Assembly (NCBI GenBank): GCA_028875335.1
Contig: JAPPEF010000280.1
Location: 1-8,001, forward strand
From: Gemmatimonadota bacterium
GTDB lineage: Bacteria; Latescibacterota; UBA2968; UBA8231
Reading direction: 5' to 3'
Length of the DNA stretch: 8,001 bases
How positions within the stretch are numbered: position 1 is the first letter of the stretch; every line of letters starts with the position of its first letter. This document shows, in pieces, positions 1 to 5,247 of this stretch. A model generated the notes under the pieces. That model did not search any database. It saw nothing but the letters and a program-made list of their open reading frames with translations, and was not told the origin of the DNA. Both the position numbers and the translations under genes were made by a program.

Positions 1-1
1 C

Positions 2-70
2 GACTTTGTCGTGGAAATCGCGCCGGGTCGGGTCGTCGTGCAGGGCGTTGAAGAGTTATTCGAGTCATGA
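2..70 (+). CDS. rimM: RimM C-terminus (16S rRNA processing/ribosome maturation factor), 5' partial
   Basis: Only the last 22 codons are present; the gene starts outside the window. The peptide is a short beta-rich tail (VVEIAPGRVVV followed by an acidic end) that fits the end of the PRC-barrel domain of RimM, which binds ribosomal protein S19 and helps mature the 30S head. Similarity over so few residues would not be enough alone. The call rests mainly on position: the TGA stop overlaps the ATG of trmD in an ATGA arrangement, and rimM-trmD-rplS is a widely conserved gene order. The overlap suggests translational coupling with trmD. Confidence 0.75.
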   Translation, partial: DFVVEIAPGRVVVQGVEELFES

Positions 71-807
71 AAATAGACATTGTAACGCTCTTCCCAGATT
101 TTTTCGTCTCACCGTTGGCGACTAGCATGATGGCCCGCGCCATCGCCCAAGGCCTGTTGACTGTCGAGACCCACGATCCGCGCGATTGTGCGACCGACAA
201 ACACCGCACTGTGGACGATGCGCCTTACGGCGGCGGCGGCGGCATGGTCCTCAAGCCCGAGCCCGTGTACCAACTCTGGCAGGAGCGGGGCCTAGCGGCC
301 GGACGCTGCATTTACCTGACGGCCGACGGCCAGCCGCTCAATCAAGCCGTCGCCGTCGAGTTGGCGCTTGAGGAGCGATTGGTGCTGCTGTGCGGGCATT
401 ACAAAGGAGTCGATGAGCGGATCCGCACCGAGCTTATCGACCGTGAAATTTCAATCGGCGACTACGTGCTCACCGGCGGCGAGCCGGCCGCCCTCGTCCT
501 CATCGACGCAGTGGCCCGGCTCATCCCCAATGTTTTGGGCAACTTTTCTTCGGCCTTGGACGACTCATTCCAAGAGGCCGTACTCGATTGCCCTTGGTAC
601 ACTCGGCCGGTTGAATTCCGCGGCCAGCGCGTCCCCGATGCGCTGCTTTCGGGCAATCACGAGCGCATAGAGCACTGGCGGCGACGCCAAGCCCTGCGGC
701 GCACGTTTGCGCGCCGACCCGACTTGCTGCAACAGATCGAACTCGACGAAGAAGAACAACAGCTCATCGCCGCTTGGCGAAAGCAAGGGCTGGAAGAAGC
801 CCCGTAA
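67..807 (+). CDS. trmD: tRNA (guanine-N1)-methyltransferase TrmD
   Basis: TrmD is a cytoplasmic SPOUT-class enzyme that uses S-adenosylmethionine to make m1G37 in tRNAs with G36, which prevents +1 frameshifting. The 246 residues match the usual family length of about 240-250. Visible landmarks are the N-terminus [13 protein letters not shown], the glycine loop YGGGGGM (54-60), the knot and cofactor loops [11 protein letters not shown] (109-119) and [13 protein letters not shown] (128-140), and the catalytic segment [17 protein letters not shown] (165-181). By alignment from memory with the Haemophilus enzyme, D166 and R151 are the equivalents of catalytic D169 and R154. The C-terminal helical domain includes the [16 protein letters not shown] segment (195-210). 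The start overlaps the rimM stop, and rplS follows after 16 bases. No defect is seen, so the gene should be functional. Confidence 0.98.
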   Translation: MKIDIVTLFPDFFVSPLATSMMARAIAQGLLTVETHDPRDCATDKHRTVDDAPYGGGGGMVLKPEPVYQLWQERGLAAGRCIYLTADGQPLNQAVAVELALEERLVLLCGHYKGVDERIRTELIDREISIGDYVLTGGEPAALVLIDAVARLIPNVLGNFSSALDDSFQEAVLDCPWYTRPVEFRGQRVPDALLSGNHERIEHWRRRQALRRTFARRPDLLQQIELDEEEQQLIAAWRKQGLEEAP

Positions 808-823
808 CAAACAAGGTGATACA

Positions 824-1177
824 ATGGACTCAAGTATCCTGCGCGAACTAACCTCGGACCAACTCAAAACCGATATTCCCGAATTCGGCGCTGGCGATAC
901 CGTGCGCATCCACGTGCGGGTCATCGAGGGCGACAAAGAGCGCACCCAAATCTTCGAAGGAACCGTCATCCAGCGCAAAGGCAGCGGCATCCAAGAGACT
1001 TTTACCGTGCGCAAAATCTCTCAGGGCATCGCCATCGAGCGCATCTTTCCCATGCACTCGCCGCGCATTTCCAAGATCGAGCGCATGCGCGAGGGCCGGG
1101 TGCGCCGCGCCCGCCTGTTTTACTTGCGCGGTCGCAAAGGTCGCGCCGCCCGCATCCGCGAAAAGCGGGCACGCTAA
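824..1177 (+). CDS. rplS: 50S ribosomal protein L19
   Basis: L19 lies at the 30S-50S interface. The 117-residue product is of normal family length. It shows the typical L19 course: an N-terminal helix, the core [25 protein letters not shown] strand pair (about 20-41), the [12 protein letters not shown] turn (about 44-55), ETFTVRKIS, then [15 protein letters not shown], and the basic tail with [17 protein letters not shown]. The start is ATG 824, not the in-frame ATG at 707 inside trmD, because AAGGTG at 813-818 is a good ribosome binding site five bases upstream and residue 1 here matches known L19 N-termini. It follows trmD by 16 bases and precedes the next gene by 14 bases, as expected in a ribosomal operon. 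Confidence 0.98.
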   Translation: MDSSILRELTSDQLKTDIPEFGAGDTVRIHVRVIEGDKERTQIFEGTVIQRKGSGIQETFTVRKISQGIAIERIFPMHSPRISKIERMREGRVRRARLFYLRGRKGRAARIREKRAR

Positions 1178-1191
1178 GCGGAGGCCACGCC

Positions 1192-1425
1192 ATGGCCCCA
1201 CGCGGCGATCTGCCTTTTACGCGCAAAAACTGGTCTTTGGCCATAGTCGGCTTAGCTGTAATCGTACTCGGCTATGTGTTTTTGCGCATCCCGCCGGCCG
1301 AGGGCTTTCTCTCCCTCACCCTAGCACCGGTACTCTTAGTGGTCGGCTACTGCGTGCTAATTCCCATGGCAATCTTGGTCCGGGACCAGCCAACGGACGA
1401 GAAAGACAAGGCTGAACACACATGA
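1192..1425 (+). CDS. Small two-helix membrane protein of unknown function
   Basis: The 77-residue protein has a short basic N-terminus (PFTRKNW, residues 8-14), a first hydrophobic segment at about 15-32, a loop with PPAEG (34-38), a second hydrophobic segment at about 39-62, and a charged tail (DQPTDEKDKAE). It is therefore probably a hairpin inner-membrane protein with both ends in the cytoplasm. GGAGG at 1180-1184, seven bases before the ATG, is a strong ribosome binding site. Its TGA stop overlaps the ATG of the next gene as ATGA. The start resembles small DUF3098-type proteins (a pattern of F-x-x-x-N-W/Y, then G-L-A-x-I-x-x-G), but that match is weak and from memory. No function can be assigned. 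Its position in the rplS operon suggests it is expressed with housekeeping genes. Confidence 0.85.
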   Translation: MAPRGDLPFTRKNWSLAIVGLAVIVLGYVFLRIPPAEGFLSLTLAPVLLVVGYCVLIPMAILVRDQPTDEKDKAEHT

Positions 1426-2270
1426 CCAGCGCCGAACCCATCATCGACGACGGCGTCCACGCCGACTATGCCCCCGACCTCTACCGCTACGACACCGAGG
1501 CTCAGCAGGTCGCCCGCATCGCCGACATCGGCCCCGAGCAACTAGCCTTCTTTCACCAGCAGGGCTACCTCGTAATAGCAGAGGCGTTTTCTCCCGCCCA
1601 AGTCGCCGACGCTGGCGATGCAGTGTACGACCTGATTGACGGCAAGCAGCCCGAATTTCGCGGCGTCCAACTGGAAGTCGCAGCGCAGGGTCAAAAGCTG
1701 ACGGACGCAGCGCGGCGCGGTGCGGTACGCAAGCTGATGAATTTCGTCGATTGGGACGAGCGCTTCCAACCCCTAGCCACCGACCCAGATCTCTTAGACG
1801 TCCTAGCCCGCCTGATGGACGACACGCCCGTTCTATTCCAAGAGATGGCCCTGCTCAAGCCGCCTAGGGGACGAGAAAAACCCTGGCACCAAGACTGCGC
1901 GTATTTCAACTATCCCTTGGGCACCACCATCATCGGCGTCTGGATCGCCCTCGACCACGCCGATGCGAATAACGGCTGCCTGCACATCCTGCCCGGCACG
2001 CACCGCGAAGGTCCGGTCAATCACTTCAAGCGCCGCGACTGGCAGATCTGCGACACTGACGTCCAGACCAAGCGCGACGTCGTCGTGCCCCTCGCCCCTG
2101 GCGGTTGTCTGCTCTGGCACGGCATGACCCACCACGGCAGCCCGACCAACCCCTCGCAAAAAATGCGCCGCGCCCTGCAGCTACACTACCGACCCGCCAA
2201 CGCCGGCCAGATCGACACCGACGAGCGCATGCAGCACTTCGGCGGCGAGGTTCGCGGTGCCGAGTGCTGA
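1422..2270 (+). CDS. Phytanoyl-CoA dioxygenase (PhyH) family Fe(II)/2-oxoglutarate oxygenase
   Basis: Members hydroxylate a substrate with O2 while decarboxylating 2-oxoglutarate. The 282-residue length is normal for the family. The N-terminal GPEQLAFFHQQGYLVI (37-52) is the typical PhyH opening. The iron triad appears as H156 and D158 in PWHQD (154-158), and H238 in THHGSPTN (236-243). The arginine that usually holds the 2-oxoglutarate carboxylate is probably R249 or R250 in QKMRRALQLHY. The segment GCLHILPGTH (185-194) is also characteristic. The substrate cannot be read: PhyH enzymes act on fatty acyl-CoAs, amino acids, small metabolites and natural products. The ATG overlaps the stop of the upstream membrane protein gene, so the two are likely coupled. 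All motifs are intact. Confidence 0.93.
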   Translation: MTSAEPIIDDGVHADYAPDLYRYDTEAQQVARIADIGPEQLAFFHQQGYLVIAEAFSPAQVADAGDAVYDLIDGKQPEFRGVQLEVAAQGQKLTDAARRGAVRKLMNFVDWDERFQPLATDPDLLDVLARLMDDTPVLFQEMALLKPPRGREKPWHQDCAYFNYPLGTTIIGVWIALDHADANNGCLHILPGTHREGPVNHFKRRDWQICDTDVQTKRDVVVPLAPGGCLLWHGMTHHGSPTNPSQKMRRALQLHYRPANAGQIDTDERMQHFGGEVRGAEC

Positions 2271-2281
2271 AACTTACTTCG
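2254..2281 (+). repeat. Imperfect direct repeat, left copy (spans the phyH stop codon)
   Basis: Pairs with 4174-4201. The shared core is CGAGTGCT, followed after a one-base gap by AAACT, then TAC and TCG; the seven bases before the core match at five positions. Overall about 24 of 29 aligned columns agree, with two single-base indels. The left copy contains the last codons and stop of the dioxygenase gene. The two copies bracket the ATPase/DUF4276 cassette, which suggests an insertion boundary. The repeat is short and imperfect, so coincidence is not excluded. Confidence 0.4.
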
Positions 2282-2331
2282 ATCTGACCTTTGTAATCAC
2301 GACCTAGCACCGTTTAAGGAAGGCCAATTCG

Positions 2332-3522
2332 ATGCAATTCATCCAACGCCTTCGCATGGGCGGTCTGCTGTCGTTTCCTCCCGATATGGACTTCTTTGAA
2401 TTGCAACCATTGAACGTCCTTATCGGTCCGAACGCCTCGGGAAAAACAAACTTTATCGAGGTTTTGGAACTTCTGCGTGCCACGCCGACGGACTTTGCTG
2501 CTGCAATCCGGGACGGGGGCGGCGCGTCGGAGTGGGTGTGGAAAGGCGATTACCTACCAAACCCTGCTACCATAGAAGTCGAGACAGAGCCGTTTACGAT
2601 AAGCATGCCACCGATACCGCATCATCTAAGGTATCGTCTGTCGTTTACCACTATCGGCCTCCAGGTCAATATCACTGACGAGGCTGTCGAGGAAGTGACT
2701 CAGCCAAGAGCCAAGCCATACTTTTACTACACATTCCAGCAAGGGCACCCGATCAATATTCGCGTGCGGACACCGGGCGAACAGACCGAAGTGAGAACGT
2801 TACAGTCGGCCGAACTCTCTCTCGATCAATCCGTTCTTTCCCAGCGCAAGGATCGGGATCTCTATCCAGAACTCCATTGGCTCGGGGATCGTTTTCAGTT
2901 CATACAGACATTCCGGGAGTGGACGTTTGGCCGTTACAGCGCACTGCGACAGCCGCAACGCGCCGATCTTCTGGAGCATTGGCTATTTCCCGATTTCAGC
3001 AATCTTGCGCTGGTACTCAACCAGATCGAGCACCAGTCCGGCCCGATATTCAACGAGCATCTAAAGCGCTTCTTTCCCCGATTTGAACGCATGTCAACTG
3101 CGATCTCAGGTGGCACCGTACAGTTCTACCTGCACGAATCCGGCTTCCGTACGCCGATCCCCGCTACTCGGCTTTCCGACGGCACCATCCGATTCATCGC
3201 GCTGCTGGCGACCCTTCTGTCCCCATTACCGCCGTCGTTGGCTTGTATAGAGGAGCCAGAGCGCGGATTGCATCCCGATGCCGTTGCGCTACTCGCCGAC
3301 CTGCTCGTTGAAGCCTCCCAACGGATGCAGCTTGTAGTAACGACGCATTCCGACGCCCTTGTGTCGGCACTGACCAATCAGCCGGCCGCCATCGTCGCCT
3401 GCGAGCGGCCAGGGGCTGGCACCGTGTTGCGCCGCCTCGATCCCGAAAAACTCGCTAGTTGGCTGGACGATTATCGACTCGGCGACCTGTGGCGAATGGG
3501 AGAGCTTGGGGCCAATCCGTGA
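2332..3522 (+). CDS. ABC/SMC-like AAA family ATPase (RecF/OLD-type predicted ATPase)
   Basis: The 396-residue protein has all the parts of an ABC-type (AAA_21/AAA_15-like) ATPase. These are Walker A GPNASGKT (32-39) after a short N-terminal strand region, a long middle section (about 60-250) that would form the arm or lobe, an ABC-signature-like LSDGT (281-285), Walker B with IEEPE (306-310) followed by GLHP (312-315), and a switch histidine in TTHSD (337-341). Such ATPases dimerise around DNA or act as sensors for a partner nuclease. AAGGAAGG at 2316-2323 lies eight bases before the ATG. The next gene overlaps its stop by GTGA, so the two proteins are probably made together. The middle section lacks an obvious long coiled coil. 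Base composition looks less GC-rich than the operon upstream (judged by eye). The fold is certain; a role in phage defence is inferred. Confidence 0.93.
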   Translation: MQFIQRLRMGGLLSFPPDMDFFELQPLNVLIGPNASGKTNFIEVLELLRATPTDFAAAIRDGGGASEWVWKGDYLPNPATIEVETEPFTISMPPIPHHLRYRLSFTTIGLQVNITDEAVEEVTQPRAKPYFYYTFQQGHPINIRVRTPGEQTEVRTLQSAELSLDQSVLSQRKDRDLYPELHWLGDRFQFIQTFREWTFGRYSALRQPQRADLLEHWLFPDFSNLALVLNQIEHQSGPIFNEHLKRFFPRFERMSTAISGGTVQFYLHESGFRTPIPATRLSDGTIRFIALLATLLSPLPPSLACIEEPERGLHPDAVALLADLLVEASQRMQLVVTTHSDALVSALTNQPAAIVACERPGAGTVLRRLDPEKLASWLDDYRLGDLWRMGELGANP

Positions 3523-4130
3523 GCGGTATCGCCATCTACATGGAAGGTGGAGGGGACGGTAAAGAAAATCGAGCTGCTCTTCGCCAAGGGATGGACACGT
3601 TTCTTCAGCCGCTCAAGGAAGCGGCCAGAAATAAGGCGTTACCTTGGAAGTTGGTCTGTTGTGGGCCACGCAATGAGGCATTCCAACGCTTTCGAGACGC
3701 CGTCAACAGTAGGAACGATGTGGTGAATGTCTTGCTGGTGGACGCTGAAGGGCCGGTGAAAAACCCGGCTCGACGCCACCTGCGAGATCGGGACGGGTGG
3801 AATATGAACTTCACCCGCGAAGAGACCGTTCACCTCATGGTACAGACGATGGAAACTTGGATTGTCGCTGACGCGGCGGCTCTGAGCCAATACTACGGGC
3901 AACGCTTCAGAGCGCAGGAATTGCCGACGACGAACCTTGAAGGTGTGCCCAAGGCTGACATTGAACGTTCCTTGCTCGAGGCGACGAAGGCTACGCAGAA
4001 GGGACGTTACAACAAGATCAGACACGCGAGCGACCTGCTGAAACGGATTGATGTGGACAGTGCGAAGGCACGGTGCGCTCACTGTCGACGGCTATTTGAC
4101 GATCTCAGGCGGATAGTTAATGCGGCCTGA
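3519..4130 (+). CDS. DUF4276 family TOPRIM-like protein, partner of the upstream ATPase
   Basis: The start is GTG 3519, which overlaps the ATPase stop as GTGA. The in-frame ATG at 3459 lies deep in the ATPase gene, and the ATG at 3540 would remove the first strand. The 203-residue product begins with the strand GIAIYMEGGGD (3-13), then CGPRNEAFQRFRDAV (48-62), the strand VLLVDAEGPV (71-80), a histidine-arginine segment (about 87-93), HLMVQTMETWIVAD (105-118), VPKADIE (143-149), KGRYNKIRHASDLL (161-174) and ARCAHCRRLFDDL. This is the DUF4276 pattern. E9 with D75 and E77 are placed like the metal-binding acids of a TOPRIM fold, seen in OLD nucleases, primases and topoisomerases. A nuclease activity controlled by the ATPase is a reasonable inference, but no activity has been shown here. 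All expected acids are intact. Confidence 0.88.
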   Translation: MSGIAIYMEGGGDGKENRAALRQGMDTFLQPLKEAARNKALPWKLVCCGPRNEAFQRFRDAVNSRNDVVNVLLVDAEGPVKNPARRHLRDRDGWNMNFTREETVHLMVQTMETWIVADAAALSQYYGQRFRAQELPTTNLEGVPKADIERSLLEATKATQKGRYNKIRHASDLLKRIDVDSAKARCAHCRRLFDDLRRIVNAA

Positions 4131-4173
4131 TAGGCGGTATTCAGGTAGCGGGCTACGGCGTGTACAGGAATGA

Positions 4174-4201
4174 GTGGTCCCGAGTGCTAAACTCTACGTC
4201 G
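4174..4201 (+). repeat. Imperfect direct repeat, right copy
   Basis: Partner of 2254-2281, lying 43 bases after the DUF4276 stop. It repeats CGAGTGCT, AAACT, TAC and TCG in the same order. Read in the phase of the dioxygenase end, it encodes GPEC followed by TAA, where the true gene end reads GAEC and TGA. It could therefore be a duplicated piece of the gene end left by insertion of the cassette. Confidence 0.4.
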
Positions 4202-4207
4202 TTTAGC
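4186..4207. other. Stem-loop with perfect 7-bp arms
   Basis: GCTAAAC at 4186-4192 pairs with GTTTAGC at 4201-4207 around an 8-base loop. It overlaps the right-hand repeat and lies between the DUF4276 gene and the small lipoprotein gene. No T-run follows on either strand, so it is not a normal intrinsic terminator. It could stabilise the 3' end of the cassette transcript or bind a regulator. Confidence 0.4.
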
Positions 4208-4241
4208 AAAAAGCGGCAATCAGCATGCAAAAAAATGCCGC
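4208..4241 (-). terminator. Possible weak intrinsic terminator on the minus strand
   Basis: Read on the minus strand, GCGGCA (4241-4236) pairs with TGCCGC (4218-4213) and is followed directly by five T (4212-4208). The stem has only 6 bp and the loop is 17 bases, so it would be weak. It would stop transcription coming from the right. On the plus strand no T-run follows, and the hairpin there would sit in the leader of the lipoprotein gene. Confidence 0.25.
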
Positions 4242-4255
4242 AATAGGAAGCCCCT

Positions 4256-4498
4256 ATGAAAGGAACTCGAAGCGTGATTCGCCTGGCCGTCGCCGTTATG
4301 CTGGCCGCTCTTTGCGCGTGTGCCGCACCCGATCCCTCCGCACCTCCATGCCGTGCCGAACATGAGGCGTACGCAGCCGCACGGCAAGCCCAAGACGAAG
4401 CAAAGGAAGCCCTTGCCGCCCTCTCCCTTGCCAGTCCAAGAAGCCAGTCGCCGCGTAGGGGAACGGCCCACAAACGGCGGCCCTCGCTATCCGTGTAG
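4256..4498 (+). CDS. Putative small lipoprotein of unknown function
   Basis: The 80-residue product begins with a basic stretch (KGTRSVIR) and a hydrophobic segment (about 9-20) ending in LCAC, which satisfies the lipobox rule with cleavage before C22. After this come a proline-rich linker (APDPSAPP), an alanine-rich helix of the form AAARQAQDEAKEALAAL (about 40-56), and a basic end (PRRGTAHKRR). AGGAAG at 4245-4250, five bases before the ATG, is a good ribosome binding site. The last 25 residues look less protein-like than the start, so the reading frame may have been shifted or shortened. Small lipoproteins of this build include conjugation entry-exclusion and envelope proteins, but no family is recognised. 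It stands alone in a gene-poor stretch. Confidence 0.5.
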   Translation: MKGTRSVIRLAVAVMLAALCACAAPDPSAPPCRAEHEAYAAARQAQDEAKEALAALSLASPRSQSPRRGTAHKRRPSLSV

Positions 4499-4616
4499 CA
4501 GCACGAGGCCCGCCACTATTTCGGTAGGCACAAAAACTCTCGTGCCGAAACCCACGACGAGCCCCTTGCGCGTGCAGTGACGCGCCCAACCCTCTTGATG
4601 GCCGAGCGATTATGAG

Positions 4617-4637
4617 GCGATTCAATAGAATTTCTCC
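4617..4637 (+). repeat. Imperfect repeat with internal dyad, left copy
   Basis: Matches 5190-5210 at 16 of 21 positions without gaps. The centre, ATTCAATAGAAT, is a small inverted repeat (ATTC and GAAT arms around four bases). The two copies face the same way and bracket the minus-strand reading frames. Confidence 0.35.
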
Positions 4638-4668
4638 GTTGAAGCAAGCAATACGGATTGGACCTATG

Positions 4669-4929
4669 CTAACCTCGCTCAAAACGACGGCTAGCCTTCC
4701 ACCGCTGCCATTCCTCATCACTATCCAGTCCCCTACATAATCGTACCAGATCTTTGGCAGCCTCGTGCAGTATTGCAACCGGGCCGCCTATATCGAACTC
4801 TACACCCGCGATCACTTTAACCTTCACGACCACTTTACGATCATCGACGGCATCAACCCGCAGACAGAGTTGGCGGATATGAGGAAATAGATAATTTTGG
4901 CGCTGATGTAGAGTCTGGCTTGATGCCAT
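4669..4929 (-). pseudogene. Possible C-terminal part of a degraded gene
   Basis: This 86-codon frame overlaps the end of the small membrane ORF at 4824-5048 in another phase. Its second half looks protein-like: a beta-type stretch with DRKVVVKVKVIAGVEFDIGG, then a helical segment with HEAAKDLVRL and an acidic-basic end. Its first 25 residues (after an ATG with no clear ribosome binding site) do not. One reading is that it was once joined to the frame that starts at 5048 and that a frameshift near 4880-4920 separated them. The family is not recognised. The opposite strand also stays open here in short pieces, so a chance frame is quite possible. Confidence 0.25.
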
Positions 4930-5048
4930 TTATGAGCTAGGCCTAGGCCGCACCAGTAGAAGAATCGACGTCCCCATCGATAAAGCAAGTAGCAGACACC
5001 AATGATGGGCCAAACGAGATAGCCGATCCATTCTGCCCAAAACTCCAT
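4824..5048 (-). CDS. Possible small membrane protein, perhaps the N-terminal part of a broken gene
   Basis: The 74-residue product starts MEFWAEWIGYLVWPIIGVCY and has one clear hydrophobic segment (about 7-22), followed by an aromatic-basic stretch with YRWGRRFFYWCG (23-34). AAGGA at 5057-5061 lies eight bases before the ATG, which supports a real start; an in-frame ATG three codons earlier overlaps this site. A weak promoter-like pair lies upstream on the minus strand: TTGAAT at 5138-5133 and TATTTT at 5114-5109, 18 bases apart. The last 20 residues look less natural, and a different frame takes over below 4929. Either this is a short intact membrane protein or a frameshifted gene. No family is recognised. 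Confidence 0.35.
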   Translation of the reverse strand: MEFWAEWIGYLVWPIIGVCYLLYRWGRRFFYWCGLGLAHKWHQARLYISAKIIYFLISANSVCGLMPSMIVKWS

Positions 5049-5189
5049 GCTATCCATCCTTATTCTGTGATGCGTGAGGAACTTCGCACCGCTCCCTTTC
5101 GATGGCCAAAAATACACCTAATCCACGCAGATATTCAACCGTACCCCTATGAGAGTTTTGAAACCAGCTTTAGTCAATCAGTTTATACC

Positions 5190-5210
5190 GCAATTCGATA
5201 GAATTATCCC
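5190..5210 (+). repeat. Imperfect repeat with internal dyad, right copy
   Basis: Partner of 4617-4637. Here the dyad is better: AATTC (5192-5196) and GAATT (5201-5205) are perfect inverted arms around GATA. It lies about 40 bases beyond the 3' end of the nuclease/ATPase gene. It could be a protein-binding site, a hairpin, or the edge of a small lost element. Confidence 0.35.
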
Positions 5211-5247
5211 TTTTGCTCTACGGGTACCTTTATGCACCATTTATGCC

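Larger units (their letters stand above)
4499..5247. other. Gene-poor, relic-like stretch
   Basis: No recognisable conserved gene is seen in these 750 bases on either strand. The only contents that can be described are two overlapping minus-strand reading frames (4669-4929 and 4824-5048), one pair of imperfect repeats with an internal dyad (4617-4637 and 5190-5210), and a short close repeat of TTTATGC at 5229-5235 and 5240-5246 just beyond the end of the nuclease gene. The base composition is more AT-rich than the flanking operons (judged by eye). The stretch looks like degraded accessory DNA. Confidence 0.5.

Noticed and set aside
707..823. An upstream in-frame start that would extend L19 by 39 residues
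   Set aside because: The added part lies inside trmD, is low in similarity to any L19, and the ATG at 824 has its own well-placed ribosome binding site.
2291..2318. Promoter-like TTGTAA and TTTAAG, 16 bases apart, ahead of the ATPase gene
   Set aside because: The supposed -10 overlaps the ribosome binding site, so transcripts would start too close to the ATG; the match is also weak.
3459..3518. An ATG start for the DUF4276 gene inside the ATPase gene
   Set aside because: It would add 20 arginine-rich residues read out of frame from the ATPase; the GTG at 3519 starts right before the first family strand and overlaps the stop in the usual coupled way.
4145..4156. GTAGC/GCTAC hairpin just after the DUF4276 stop as a terminator
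   Set aside because: The stem is very short, the loop is only two to four bases, and no T-run follows.
4296..4778. A 160-codon open frame on the minus strand
   Set aside because: Its residue pattern (arginine-, alanine- and glycine-rich, no motif) is that of a mirror frame opposite the lipoprotein gene and of unselected DNA; no start signal is seen.
5229..5246. Two TTTATGC copies 11 bases apart as a CRISPR-like or binding-site array
   Set aside because: Only two 7-base copies are present; this is too little to support an array or a regulator site.
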